From contig NZ_FCOE02000003.1 of the NCBI RefSeq assembly GCF_001544915.2, positions 124,001 to 188,000 on the forward strand: 64,000 nucleotides of DNA, given 5' to 3'. How positions within the stretch are numbered: the first letter of the stretch is position 1; each line of letters starts with the position of its first letter. The notes beneath the pieces were generated by a model. It was not told where the DNA came from. It saw only the letters and a program-made list of their open reading frames with translations, and did no database searches. The translations under genes and the position numbers were made by a program. Source of the DNA: Caballeronia pedi (GTDB lineage: Bacteria; Pseudomonadota; Gammaproteobacteria; Burkholderiales; Burkholderiaceae). Positions 46,616 through 56,250 of this stretch are shown piece by piece.

Positions 46616-47070
46616 CGTGTGTACAGACCAGCGCAAAAACGCGCGGCGAGGGCCGCTCGGAACACGTGCGCCCCGCGCTTTCCGCACGCTGCCGGCTGCC
46701 TGTTATCGAGATAATTGCAGTGGCGAAATTCTAGACGAAGCCCCTTGGGACGCCTAGTAGTAAAGGTAACCGGCCGTACCGCTCTCAGCAGCACGATATT
46801 TCTGAGAAAAATCAGCGGTTTCGCCCTCTGGCAGGGGGGCCGCGACAGTAGGGTAAAATCGGCCGGTCTGACGAATGTAAGATCATCGAACAATCGGTTA
46901 CAGACCGGGCCCGCACCCGCGCGGGAAAATACTCGTCAGGCAGGCGACTGCCGGGTTTTTGTTCAACTACCGAGCGTTCATGAAGAACGCCGCAGCCGCA
47001 TTCCCATGTTGCGTACCTTTTTCCTTCGACTTTTTCTTCCGGCCGCATTTTTGGCGCCGGGAGCGTGCCG
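46616..47070. other. Divergent control region of the polyene-type cluster
   Basis: About 455 bases separate the two divergent arms. I see no convincing gene. The stretch is less GC-rich than the genes around it and must hold both promoters. A short GC hairpin (near 46906-46926, GCCCGCACCCGCGCGGG) and several AT-rich patches are visible, but no operator or -10/-35 pair can be assigned with confidence. Confidence 0.45.
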
Positions 47071-47724
47071 ATGAGCCCCGTCCGCATCCTTCGCGCGGCG
47101 GGCGTCGTCGGCGTGATCGTCGCGTATCAGCTTGCCGCGCACCATGCCGCGTCCACGCCGGACGCGCACGGGCTGGGGCTCGCGCTCGTCCTCGCGCCGC
47201 TCCTGCTCATCGCGCTGAACGGCGCCGCGCGCGCGTCGGCGCGGGCCTGGCTGCTGCCGCTCTGGGCGCTCGCCTGCGCCGCCTTGTGGTTCGGGCGCGC
47301 GCCGCTCACCGCGCATTTCGGCTGGGGTTTGTGGCTCGAACACGCGAGCTTCAATCTCGCGCTCGCGTGGATGTTCGGCCGCACGCTCGTTCACGGCCGC
47401 GAGCCACTCTGCACCCAGTTTGCGACGATGGTCCACGGCAAGCTCGAAGCGCGCGTCGTGCGTTATACGCGGCGCGTGACGCTCGCGTGGACGCTCTTCT
47501 TCGTCGCGACCGCGCTCGTGTCGAGCGTGCTGTTCGCCTGCGCGTCGATCGTCGCGTGGTCCACGTTCGCCAACTATCTCGCGCTGCCGCTCGTCGGGCT
47601 GATGTTCGTCGCCGAGTACGCGTGCCGCCGCATCGCGCTGCCGGACATGGAGCCGTCGAGCATCATGGACGCCATTCGCGCCTACACGCATTCGATGCAG
47701 ATGCGTCGCAGCGGGGCGCAGTGA
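47071..47724 (+). CDS. Membrane protein of the polyene-type cluster
   Basis: A 217-residue protein with about five or six hydrophobic segments (ILRAAGVVGVIVAYQLAAHH, LALVLAPLLLIALNG, AWLLPLWALACAALWFG, TLFFVATALVSSVLFACAS, NYLALPLVGLMFVAEYAC). ATG 47071 has GGGAG upstream. It has no recognised catalytic motif. Proteins of this size and topology open the operon of many Burkholderiales aryl polyene clusters; function unknown. The stop shares one base with the next start (TGATG). Confidence 0.75.
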   Translation: MSPVRILRAAGVVGVIVAYQLAAHHAASTPDAHGLGLALVLAPLLLIALNGAARASARAWLLPLWALACAALWFGRAPLTAHFGWGLWLEHASFNLALAWMFGRTLVHGREPLCTQFATMVHGKLEARVVRYTRRVTLAWTLFFVATALVSSVLFACASIVAWSTFANYLALPLVGLMFVAEYACRRIALPDMEPSSIMDAIRAYTHSMQMRRSGAQ

Positions 47725-49436
47725 TGCCGTCGAATTCATCGCCCATGCAAACCTTTCCGCTGGTTTTTCACGCGTCGCCGGATCAGACGATCGCCTGGCG
47801 CGACGGCGCGCCCGTCAGCGTGCGCGAATTTCTCGCCGATGTCCGCACGCTCGCCGATGCGCTGCCCGAAGGCGGCCACGTGTTCAACGTCTGCACGGAC
47901 CGCTATCGCTTCACGGTGAGCCTGTGCGCGACGCTCGTCGCGGGCAAGACGAGCCTGTTGCCGTCGACGCACACGCCGGAAATGGTGCGCGCCCTCGCCT
48001 CGTTCGCGCCCGACGCGTTCTGCCTGCACGACAACGACGACTGCGCGATCGATCTGCCGCGCTTCCGCTATCCGGAGAGCGCCGCGTCCCGAGGCGACGA
48101 TGAAGCGGCCGTGCCGCACATCGACGGTGCGCGCGTCGCGGCTTACGTGTTCACGTCCGGTTCGACGGGCGTGCCGGTGCCGCATCGCAAGACGTGGGGT
48201 TTTCTGGTGAAGAACGTGCGCGCGGCGGCGGCGCGTCTCGGCCTGCTGGGCGTTGCACGCGCGACGCTCATCGGCACCGTGCCGCCGCAGCACATGTACG
48301 GCTTCGAATCGACGGTGCTGCTGGCGCTGCTCGGCGGTCTCGCGTTCAGCAACCGCCAGCCGTTCTATCCCGTCGATATCCGCGCGGAACTCGATGCCGT
48401 GCCCGAGCCGCGCGTGCTCGTGAGTTCGCCGATCCACCTGCGCGCGCTGTTCGCGAACGAGGATGCGTTGCCGCGCGCATCGCTGGTGTTGTCGGCGACC
48501 GCGCCGCTTTCGGAAAAGCTCGCGCTCGACGCCGAGACGCGCCTCGACGCGCCGCTGATGGAAATCTACGGCAGCACCGAAACCGGCCAGATCGCGACGC
48601 GCCGCACCGCGCGCACCGCCGCGTGGGAGCTGTTTCCGGACATCGCGCTGACGCCGCGCGCCGACGATGCCAACGATAGCGGCGGGCAAACCATGTGGGC
48701 CTCGGGCGGCCACGTCGAAGTGCCGGTGCCGATGGGCGACGCGCTCGAACTCATCGACGATACGCATTTCCTGCTGCACGGCCGCAAGGCGGATCTGATC
48801 AATATCGCGGGCAAGCGCACGTCGCTCGCGTATCTGAATCATCAGTTGAACGCGGTGCCGGGGGTCGTCGATGGCGTGTTCTACATGCCCGATGAAATCC
48901 GCGACGGCGCCGACAGCGAACCCGTGCGCCGCCTGATGGCGCTCGTCGTCGCGCCGGAACTCGCGGCGGCGGATTTGCAGCGCGCATTGCGCGAGCGCAT
49001 CGACGCCGCGTTCATGCCGCGTCCGCTGCTGTTCGTCGATGCGCTGCCGCGCAACGCCACCGGCAAGCTGCCGCGCGAAGTGCTGACGCAACTGATCGAA
49101 CAGGAGCGCACGCGCCGCGCGGCGCTGCGCTTCACGGTGCCGCCGGAACATCCCGCGCTCGCCGGCCATTTTCCCGCCCGACCGATCGTGCCGGGCGTCG
49201 TGCTGCTCGATCACGCGCTCGATGCGATCGGCTCCGCGCTCGGACAGCGCCTCGATGCGTGCCGAATCGAATCCGCTAAATTCCTGAGTCCGGCCGAGCC
49301 GGGCGAGCCGCTCGATATCGCCTTCGAGACGGCAGCGAGCGGCGCGATCCGCTTCACGATCCGCGCGGGCGCGCGTGCGGTGGCGAGCGGCGCGCTCGCC
49401 GCGCCTTCCACGTCGACGGATATGCACGCATCGTGA
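47724..49436 (+). CDS. Acyl-ACP ligase fused to a FabZ-like dehydratase domain
   Basis: A 570-residue two-domain enzyme. Residues ~1-450 are an AMP-binding ligase with the P-loop FTSGSTGVPVPHRKTW, the A5-type YGSTETGQIATRR motif and the C-terminal LPRNATGKLPRE lysine motif. Residues ~465-570 are a hot-dog dehydratase (PPEHPALAGHFPARPIVPGVVLLDH) with the FabZ/FabA-type HFP..PI.PGV active region. It would load the aryl starter on the carrier protein and dehydrate hydroxyacyl intermediates, combining roles that are separate (ApeH and ApeI) in well-studied clusters. It overlaps the next gene by 4 bp. Confidence 0.83.
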   Translation: MPSNSSPMQTFPLVFHASPDQTIAWRDGAPVSVREFLADVRTLADALPEGGHVFNVCTDRYRFTVSLCATLVAGKTSLLPSTHTPEMVRALASFAPDAFCLHDNDDCAIDLPRFRYPESAASRGDDEAAVPHIDGARVAAYVFTSGSTGVPVPHRKTWGFLVKNVRAAAARLGLLGVARATLIGTVPPQHMYGFESTVLLALLGGLAFSNRQPFYPVDIRAELDAVPEPRVLVSSPIHLRALFANEDALPRASLVLSATAPLSEKLALDAETRLDAPLMEIYGSTETGQIATRRTARTAAWELFPDIALTPRADDANDSGGQTMWASGGHVEVPVPMGDALELIDDTHFLLHGRKADLINIAGKRTSLAYLNHQLNAVPGVVDGVFYMPDEIRDGADSEPVRRLMALVVAPELAAADLQRALRERIDAAFMPRPLLFVDALPRNATGKLPREVLTQLIEQERTRRAALRFTVPPEHPALAGHFPARPIVPGVVLLDHALDAIGSALGQRLDACRIESAKFLSPAEPGEPLDIAFETAASGAIRFTIRAGARAVASGALAAPSTSTDMHAS

Positions 49437-50413
49437 ACAAGCCGCGCAATCGCGACGACTGGGCCGACCGCCAGGAACGCAGCAACTTCGCGTTGCTGCG
49501 CTTCATGACGTGGGTGTCGCTGCGCTTCGGACGGCGCATCGGGCGCGTGCTGCTGCGGATCATCACCGCGTATTTCGTCGTGTTCGCGCCGCGCGCGCGA
49601 CGGGCGTCGCGCGCTTATCTGAATCGCGCGCTCGGCCGGCATGCAGGCTGGCGCGATGGGTATCGGCACGTCTTCTCGTTCGCGTCGACGATTCACGACC
49701 GCATCTATCTGCTCAACGAACGCTTCGATCTGTTCGACATCCGCACGCACGGCGTCGATGAGGTCGAGGCCGCGCTCGCCGGCGGACGCGGCGCGTTCCT
49801 GATGGGCGCGCATCTCGGCAGTTTCGAGGTGGTGCGCGCGATCGGGCGGGCGCAGCCGCATATCCGCGTTGCGATCACGATGTACGAGGAAAACGCCCGC
49901 AAGATCAACGCGATTCTCGCCGCCGTGAATCCCGCCGCGCATCACGATGTAATCGGACTCGGCAAGGTCGATGCGATGCTCAAAGTGCGCGAACGGCTCG
50001 ATGCGGGCACGCTCGTCGGCATGCTTGCGGACCGCACGCTGCGTCAGGCCGGCGACACGCTGAAGGAACGCGATTTCCTCGGCGCGCCCGCCGCGTTTCC
50101 GCTCGGGCCGCTGCACATGGCGGCGGTGCTGCGGCGTCCGGTCGTCTTCATGACGGGGCTGTATCTCGGCGGCAACCGCTACGATATCCACTTCGAGACG
50201 CTCGCCGATTTCTCGACGATCGAACGCGGCGAGCGCGCCGCCGCCGTCGATGCCGCGCTCACACGCTACGTCGCGCTGCTGGAGAAATATTGCCGCGCGG
50301 CGCCGTACAACTGGTTCAACTATTTCGACTTCTGGCAGGCGAATGCCGCAACGGAATCCGCGCCGGCGCGCGCGACGGGCGCCCGCTTGCAGGAAGTCAC
50401 GAGGGATTCCTGA
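49433..50413 (+). CDS. LpxL/HtrB-like lipid acyltransferase
   Basis: A 326-residue membrane-associated acyltransferase starting with GTG 49433, which overlaps the preceding stop (GTGA). The HX4E catalytic motif is in MGAHLGSFEVVRA (about residues 121-133). Later LADRTLR and FLGAPAAFPLGPLHMA blocks match lauroyl/myristoyl transferases of lipid A synthesis. In this context it likely acylates the pigment anchor instead of lipid A. Confidence 0.84.
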   Translation: MNKPRNRDDWADRQERSNFALLRFMTWVSLRFGRRIGRVLLRIITAYFVVFAPRARRASRAYLNRALGRHAGWRDGYRHVFSFASTIHDRIYLLNERFDLFDIRTHGVDEVEAALAGGRGAFLMGAHLGSFEVVRAIGRAQPHIRVAITMYEENARKINAILAAVNPAAHHDVIGLGKVDAMLKVRERLDAGTLVGMLADRTLRQAGDTLKERDFLGAPAAFPLGPLHMAAVLRRPVVFMTGLYLGGNRYDIHFETLADFSTIERGERAAAVDAALTRYVALLEKYCRAAPYNWFNYFDFWQANAATESAPARATGARLQEVTRDS

Positions 50414-50417
50414 GCTT

Positions 50418-51011
50418 ATGCGAGTTTTTTCCGCGCTGCTGAGCGCCGCCGTGCTGTGCGCCGCCTCGACCTTCGCCGTGGCGGCGGACGCGCCCGCTTC
50501 CGGCTGGACGCTCGACCGGCTGATGAACACGCTCGGCGCGAAGAAGTCGGGCCGCGCGCGCTTCACCGAGACGCGCTATCTGAAGATCGCGCAGGAGCCG
50601 CTCGAATCGTCGGGCGAACTGGTGTTCGTCGCGCCCGATCATCTGGAAAAGCATACGGTCAGCCCGAAGCCGGAAAATCTCGTCGTCGATGGCGACATGC
50701 TCACGGTCGATCGCAACGGCCGCAAGGTCACGATTCCGCTGCGCAACTATCCGGAACTGGGCGCGTTCATCGAAAGCATTCGCGCGACGCTCGCGGGCAA
50801 CCGCTTCGCGCTGGAAAACGCGTACACGGTATCGATCGCGGGTCAAGGCGACGACTGGACGCTCACGCTCGTGCCGATCGATTCGCGCATGAAGCAGAAA
50901 GTCGCCTCGATCACGCTTGCCGGCACCGGCGCGACGCTCGCGCGCGTCGAGATCAGACAAGCCGATGGCGACCGCTCGCTGATGCGCCTGCAAGACGCGT
51001 CGGCGCACTGA
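50418..51011 (+). CDS. LolA-like outer-membrane lipoprotein carrier
   Basis: A 197-residue periplasmic protein with a signal peptide (SALLSAAVLCAASTFAVAADA) and a LolA/LolB-type beta-barrel fold pattern (RARFTETRYLKIAQEPLESS, GELVFVAPDHLEKHT, LVVDGDMLTVDRNG). It stands immediately before an MMPL exporter, a pairing constant in aryl polyene clusters. It probably ferries the hydrophobic product across the periplasm. Confidence 0.84.
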   Translation: MRVFSALLSAAVLCAASTFAVAADAPASGWTLDRLMNTLGAKKSGRARFTETRYLKIAQEPLESSGELVFVAPDHLEKHTVSPKPENLVVDGDMLTVDRNGRKVTIPLRNYPELGAFIESIRATLAGNRFALENAYTVSIAGQGDDWTLTLVPIDSRMKQKVASITLAGTGATLARVEIRQADGDRSLMRLQDASAH

Positions 51012-51018
51012 GCGCGGC

Positions 51019-53391
51019 ATGCGCGCGGTTTCGCGTTCCCTGCGTCAGCCCGCGGTCATCGTCTGGCTGTGTTTTCTCGCGGCGTGCGCAGCGGTCATCG
51101 CGCGCACGAACTTTTCCGCCGATCTCTCCGCGTTCCTGCCGCGCTCGCCGAGCGAGCAACAGCGCGTGCTCGTCGAGCAATTGCGCGACGGGCTCGTGTC
51201 GCGGCTGATTCTCGTCGGTATCGAAGGCGGCGATGCGAACGGGCGCGCCGATCTCTCGCGCAAGGTCGCGGCGACGCTGCGCGCGGACAAGCGCTTTTCC
51301 GCGATCAACAACGGCGAGCCCGTCGGGCAGGCGCGTGATGAGCGCTTCGTTTTCGAGCATCGTTACCAGTTGAGTCCGGATGTGACGCCCGCGCGTTTCA
51401 GCGATGCGGGCCTGAAGGACGCGCTCGCCGACAGTCTCGATCTGCTGAGCTCTTCCGCCGGCATGATGGCGAAAGACCTGTTGCCGCACGATCCGACCGG
51501 CGAAGTCACCGCGCTCGTCAGTCAACTGGACAGCGGCGCGCAACCCGCGATGCGCGACGGCGTGTGGGCCTCGCGCGACGGCCAGCGCGCCGTGCTGCTC
51601 GCGCAAACCGCGAGCGCCGGTTCCGACACCGACGCGCAAGCCCGCGCGATGGCCGCGCTCCGCGATGCGTTCCGGCAAGCCGCGCCGGGCGCGTCGCCAT
51701 ACCGGTTGCTGATGACCGGGCCGGGCGTATTCGCCGTCGAAACGCGCGATACGATCATGCGCGACGTGCGCTGGCTGTCGGCGGCGAGCATCGTGCTGAT
51801 CGTCGTGCTGTTGCTGGCGGTGTATCGCTCGGTGCCGACGCTCCTGCTCGGGCTGATGCCGGTGTTGTCGGGCGTGGCGGCGGGCGTGGCCGCCGTGAGC
51901 CTCGCGTTCGGCACCGTGCATGGACTCACGCTCGGCTTCGGCACGACGCTCATCGGCGAGGCCGTCGATTATTCGATCTATCTGTTCGTGCAATCGGCCG
52001 GGGTGCAGCGGCGCGAATCGCTCAAGGACTGGGTCGCGAGCTTCTGGCCGACGATCCGTCTGGGCGTGCTGACCTCGATCTGCGGCTTCGCGTCGATGCT
52101 CTTCTCCGGCTTTCCGGGTCTCGTGCAACTCGGGCTGTATTCGATCGTCGGTCTGTCGACGGCGGGCATCGTCACGCGCTTCGTCCTGCCGCATCTGTTG
52201 CCGCAAAACTTCGTGATCCGCGATGTCTCACGCCTCGGCAATGTGCTCACGCGCGTCGCGGCGCACGCGTCGCGCCTGCGTGTGGCGCTCGCGGTGCTGC
52301 TGCTCGCGGCGGTCGCGGCGCTGCTCATGCAACGGCACGGGCTCTGGAGTCAGGAGTTGTCCGCGCTGAGCCCGGTGCCGAAGGCGAGCCAGGATCTCGA
52401 CGAACGCCTGCGCGCGGATGTCGGCGCGCCGGACGTGCGCTATCTCGTCGTGGTGTCGGCGGCGAGCGAGCAGTCGGCGCTCGAACGCGCCGAAGCGGTC
52501 GCGCAGCGCCTCCAGCCTCTCGTCGATGCGCGCGTGATCGCCGGCTACGAAAGCCCCGCGCGCTATCTGCCGAGCGATGCGGCGCAGCGCGCGCGCATCG
52601 CGAGCCTGCCTGCCGCCAGTGATCTCCGCACGCGTCTCGCGATCGCGCTGCGTGATCAGACGATCCGCGTGAAACCGGAAGTCTTCGAGCCTTTCATCGC
52701 GGATGTCGAAGCTGCCCGCGCGCAACCGCTGCTGCGCCGCGCCGATTTGCAAGGCACGTCGATGGCGCTTGCCGTCGATTCACTGCTCACCGCACGCGAT
52801 GGCCGCTGGACCGCGATGCTCCCGTTGCGCGCGGCGCAGGGCTCGGACGTACAGGCGCAGCAGATCCGCGCGGCGGTGGCGGCGTCGCAGGTGCCGGACG
52901 CGCTTTTCGTCGATATGAAAGCCGAGGCCGACCGCCTCTATCAAAACTATGTGCGCGAGGACATTCGCCTGTCGCTCGGCGGGTTCGCGGCGATCGTCGT
53001 GCTGCTCGTGCTCGCGCTGCGCTCGCCGGTGCGGGCGGCGCGCACGCTCGCGCCGCTGGTCGCGGCGGTGATCGTCGTGATCGCGGGGCTTGCTGTCGCG
53101 GGCAAGTCGCTCACGATCCTGCATCTGATCGGCATGCTGCTGATCGTCGCGGTCGGGTCGAACTATGCGCTCTTCTTCAACTATCGCGCGCACGCCGAAG
53201 ACAACGCGATTTCGCCGCAAACGCTCGTCTCGCTCGTGATCGCGAATCTCGCGACCGTGCTCGGTTTCGGCCTGCTCGCGCTGTCCAGCGTGCCGATGCT
53301 CAAGACCTTCGGGCTGACGGTCGGCCCCGGCGCGATTCTCGCGCTGCTGTTCTCGGCGATCCTCGCGCCGCGTTCGGGATTGACGCGATGA
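51019..53391 (+). CDS. MMPL/RND-family exporter
   Basis: A 790-residue inner-membrane exporter with the MMPL plan: one N-terminal helix, a large periplasmic loop, five helices (from about residue 255), a second loop and five more helices (from about 650). Helix motifs such as GFGTTLIGEAVDYSIYLF and LLIVAVGSNYALFFNYRA carry the polar residues of the proton pathway. It lies between the LolA-like and deacetylase genes and overlaps the latter by 4 bp. Most likely it moves the polyene lipid out of the inner membrane. Confidence 0.86.
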   Translation: MRAVSRSLRQPAVIVWLCFLAACAAVIARTNFSADLSAFLPRSPSEQQRVLVEQLRDGLVSRLILVGIEGGDANGRADLSRKVAATLRADKRFSAINNGEPVGQARDERFVFEHRYQLSPDVTPARFSDAGLKDALADSLDLLSSSAGMMAKDLLPHDPTGEVTALVSQLDSGAQPAMRDGVWASRDGQRAVLLAQTASAGSDTDAQARAMAALRDAFRQAAPGASPYRLLMTGPGVFAVETRDTIMRDVRWLSAASIVLIVVLLLAVYRSVPTLLLGLMPVLSGVAAGVAAVSLAFGTVHGLTLGFGTTLIGEAVDYSIYLFVQSAGVQRRESLKDWVASFWPTIRLGVLTSICGFASMLFSGFPGLVQLGLYSIVGLSTAGIVTRFVLPHLLPQNFVIRDVSRLGNVLTRVAAHASRLRVALAVLLLAAVAALLMQRHGLWSQELSALSPVPKASQDLDERLRADVGAPDVRYLVVVSAASEQSALERAEAVAQRLQPLVDARVIAGYESPARYLPSDAAQRARIASLPAASDLRTRLAIALRDQTIRVKPEVFEPFIADVEAARAQPLLRRADLQGTSMALAVDSLLTARDGRWTAMLPLRAAQGSDVQAQQIRAAVAASQVPDALFVDMKAEADRLYQNYVREDIRLSLGGFAAIVVLLVLALRSPVRAARTLAPLVAAVIVVIAGLAVAGKSLTILHLIGMLLIVAVGSNYALFFNYRAHAEDNAISPQTLVSLVIANLATVLGFGLLALSSVPMLKTFGLTVGPGAILALLFSAILAPRSGLTR

Positions 53392-54203
53392 ACCCGCCCG
53401 GCGAGCCGCGCCGGTGGACCCCGACGCCCCTGATCGGCGGCGCGGCGGCCGTGCATGCGGGCGCGCTCGCGGCGCTGGCCGTCGCGCCTGCCGCATGGCC
53501 GTGGGCGGCGGGCGGCGTGATCGCGTCGCATCTCGCGCTGACGGCGGCGGGACTGTGGCCGCGCTCGTCGCTGCTCGGACACAACTGGACGGCGCTGCCG
53601 GAAGCGGCGCGCGCGCGCATCGCCATCACGATCGACGACGGTCCCGATCCCGATGTCACGCCGCGTGTGCTCGATCTGCTCGATGCGCATCAAGCGCGCG
53701 CGACGTTCTTTTGCATCGGCGAGCGGGCGCGGGAGCATCCGCGCATCGTCGAGGCGATCGTCGCGCGTGGGCATACGGTGGAGAATCACAGCCAGCGGCA
53801 TCGGCATCATTTTTCGTTGATGGGGCCGGGCGCGTTGCGACGCGAAATCGATGCGGCGCAGGCGACGATTGGCGCGATTGCGGGCGCGCGGCCGCTGTTC
53901 TTTCGTGCGCCGGCGGGTTTGCGCAATCCGTTTCTCGAGCCGGTGCTGTGCGGGCTGGGGCTGCATCTCGCAAGCTGGACGCGGCGCGGTTTCGATACCC
54001 GGACGAGTGATGCGTCGCTGGTCGCGCGGCGGCTGCTGAAGGGATTCGCGGCGGGCGATATTCTGCTCGTTCACGATGGGCACGCGGCGAGGGATGCACA
54101 TGGGGCGCCAGTCGTGTTGGCCGCGCTCGATATGGTTTTGCGCGCGGCGGCGAATCGTGGGCTTGAGACTGTGACTTTGCGTGATGCGGTTTTGGGTTAC
54201 TAA
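53388..54203 (+). CDS. Polysaccharide deacetylase family (NodB-like) protein
   Basis: A 271-residue protein with two N-terminal hydrophobic segments and a NodB homology domain. Motif 1 is TIDDGPDPD (catalytic Asp), motif 2 is HSQRHRHHF variant of H(S/T)xxH (ENHSQRH), and motif 3 is FRAPAGLRNP. The C-terminal motif is ILLVHDGH. It removes acyl groups from carbohydrate; here it may edit the sugar part of the pigment lipid. It starts within the MMPL gene stop (ATGA). Confidence 0.82.
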   Translation: MNPPGEPRRWTPTPLIGGAAAVHAGALAALAVAPAAWPWAAGGVIASHLALTAAGLWPRSSLLGHNWTALPEAARARIAITIDDGPDPDVTPRVLDLLDAHQARATFFCIGERAREHPRIVEAIVARGHTVENHSQRHRHHFSLMGPGALRREIDAAQATIGAIAGARPLFFRAPAGLRNPFLEPVLCGLGLHLASWTRRGFDTRTSDASLVARRLLKGFAAGDILLVHDGHAARDAHGAPVVLAALDMVLRAAANRGLETVTLRDAVLGY

Positions 54204-54242
54204 CGAAAGTCTGGAATTCACGAGCCTCCACTGCCCCGCCCC

Positions 54243-54965
54243 ATGCCCCCGACCGCGCTCATCGAAACCGCCAGCCTTCCCTACCGCGCCGCGGGCCGTT
54301 TCGCGTGGCACTTCGCGCTCGGCAAACTACGTCATGATCCTTTCTTCGGCCACATCCTCGAACACGGCCTGATTCCAGATGGCGCGCGCGTCCTCGATCT
54401 CGGCAGTGGTCAGGGACTGCTCGCCGCGTGGCTCATCGCGGCGCACGCGTGGCATCGCGACGGCGGGGAAACCGCGTGGCCCGCGCGCTGGCCGCCACCG
54501 CCCGTGCCGCTATCGATTCACGGCATCGAATTGACGTCGCGTGACGTCGACCGCGCGCGCATCGCGTTGAAGGCGCACGAAGCACGCATCCGCTTCGTCT
54601 GCGACGACATTCGCACCGCGCCGTTTCCACAGTCGGATGTCATCGTCGCGTGCGATGTGCTGCATTACATCGACGCCGCCGCCCAGGCATCGATCCTGCG
54701 CCGCGTGCATGCGAGCCTCGCTGCGGACGGCGTGCTTCTGCTGCGCGTCAGCGATGCCGACGCAGGCTGGCGCGCGAGCCTCGATCGCGCCGTCGATTTC
54801 GGCGTGCAGATCGCCCGTTCCGGTCGCGCGAAGGGCCTGACGGTTCGCAGCGAGGCGCAATGGCTCGCGCTGCTCGGAGACCTGCGTTTTCAGGTGACGG
54901 TCAGACCGATGGGCAGCGGCGCACACAGCGCTAATCGTCTGCTGATTGCACATCCCTTGAAATGA
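54243..54965 (+). CDS. Class I SAM-dependent methyltransferase
   Basis: A 240-residue methyltransferase. Motif I is RVLDLGSGQGLLAAWL (about 42-57), motif II has VDRARIALKAHEARI and motif IV FPQSDVIVACDVLHYID. It is preceded by a 39-bp gap after the deacetylase gene, shares the cluster's orientation and probably methylates the aryl head group or an intermediate. No precise family name can be given. Confidence 0.78.
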   Translation: MPPTALIETASLPYRAAGRFAWHFALGKLRHDPFFGHILEHGLIPDGARVLDLGSGQGLLAAWLIAAHAWHRDGGETAWPARWPPPPVPLSIHGIELTSRDVDRARIALKAHEARIRFVCDDIRTAPFPQSDVIVACDVLHYIDAAAQASILRRVHASLAADGVLLLRVSDADAGWRASLDRAVDFGVQIARSGRAKGLTVRSEAQWLALLGDLRFQVTVRPMGSGAHSANRLLIAHPLK

Positions 54966-55044
54966 GCCGCGCGCGGCCCGAAAGGCCCGTTTGTTACAAT
55001 TCATCGAATTCGAACGCCACCGGACTTTGGAAGACGAGCCCGTA

Positions 55045-56250
55045 TTGAACCCTCTTCTGCTTACGCATTTCACCGCCACCAGCTGCGCGGGACGCGGTCT
55101 CGACGCAACGCTCGCGGCGCTCTCCACGGGGCGCAGCGGACTCGCGCCATGCGACTTCGAAGGCGCCGCGCTCGACACCTATGCGGGCCGCGTGGCCGGC
55201 GTCGAGGGCGCGCCGGTCCGCGCGGATCTCGCCGAATTCGACTGCCGCAACAACCGTCTCGCACAACTGGCCATGACGCAGGACGGCTTCGACGAACGCG
55301 TCCGCGAGGCCATCGCGCGTTATGGCGCCGGGCGCGTCGGCGTCTTCATGGGCACGAGCACGGCGGGCATTCTGGAAACCGAACTCGCCTACCAGCGCCG
55401 CGATGCGCAAACCGGCGCCCTGCCCGCCACGTTCAAATACGCCACCACGCACAACCCCTATTCGCTGGCCGCTTTCGTGCGCGCGTATTTCGCGCTGCGC
55501 GGGCCGGCGATGTCGGTGTCGTCGGCGTGTTCGTCGGGCGCGAAGGTGTTCGGCTCGGCACGGCGCATGCTCGAAACCGGTCTGATCGATGCAGCCGTGG
55601 TCGGCGGCGTCGATACGCTCTGCCTGACGACGCTTTACGGCTTCAACTCGCTCGAACTGCTCGCGCCGGGACCGTGCCGGCCGTTCGATGTGAAGCGCGA
55701 CGGCATTTCCATCGGCGAGGCGGCGGCGTTCGGGCTGCTGGAACGCGATCGCCCCGATCATGCCGATGACGACGCGATCCGCCTGCTCGGCATCGGCGAA
55801 TCGAGCGATGCGTATCACATGTCGTCGCCGCATCCCGATGGACTCGGCGCGCGCATGGCGATGGAACAGGCGCTCGCGAGCGCGGGGCTCGATGCGCGCG
55901 ATATCGGCTACGTGAACCTGCACGGCACCGCGACGCCCAGCAACGACGCCGCCGAAAGCCGCGCGCTCACGAGCCTGTTCGAGCGCGTGCCGTGCAGCTC
56001 GACCAAGGGCGCCACGGGCCATACGCTCGGCGCGGCAGGCGCGCTCGAAGCGGTGATCGCCGCGCTCGCCCTGAAACATCAGATGATTCCGGCGGGCGCG
56101 AACACCAGCGAGCCGGACCCCGCCCTCGGCCTCGATTACGTGCTCACGACGCGGCAAACGCCTTTGCACGCGGTGCTGTCGAACTCGTTCGGCTTCGGCG
56201 GGACGAATTGCAGTCTCGTGTTCGGACGCAAGGGAGCGGGATCGGCATGA
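55045..56250 (+). CDS. Beta-ketoacyl-ACP synthase (polyene ketosynthase)
   Basis: A 401-residue FabF-like condensing enzyme. I place the start at TTG 55045 (NPLLLTHFTATSC), with GGAAGACGAG upstream; a TTG at 54991 is the alternative. The catalytic triad is complete: Cys162 in SSACSSGAKVF, His293 in HGTATPSND and His326 in GATGHTLGAAGALEA. The partner chain-length factor overlaps its end by four bases. Together they elongate the polyene chain (the ApeO/ApeC role in aryl polyene systems). Confidence 0.87.
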   Translation: MNPLLLTHFTATSCAGRGLDATLAALSTGRSGLAPCDFEGAALDTYAGRVAGVEGAPVRADLAEFDCRNNRLAQLAMTQDGFDERVREAIARYGAGRVGVFMGTSTAGILETELAYQRRDAQTGALPATFKYATTHNPYSLAAFVRAYFALRGPAMSVSSACSSGAKVFGSARRMLETGLIDAAVVGGVDTLCLTTLYGFNSLELLAPGPCRPFDVKRDGISIGEAAAFGLLERDRPDHADDDAIRLLGIGESSDAYHMSSPHPDGLGARMAMEQALASAGLDARDIGYVNLHGTATPSNDAAESRALTSLFERVPCSSTKGATGHTLGAAGALEAVIAALALKHQMIPAGANTSEPDPALGLDYVLTTRQTPLHAVLSNSFGFGGTNCSLVFGRKGAGSA

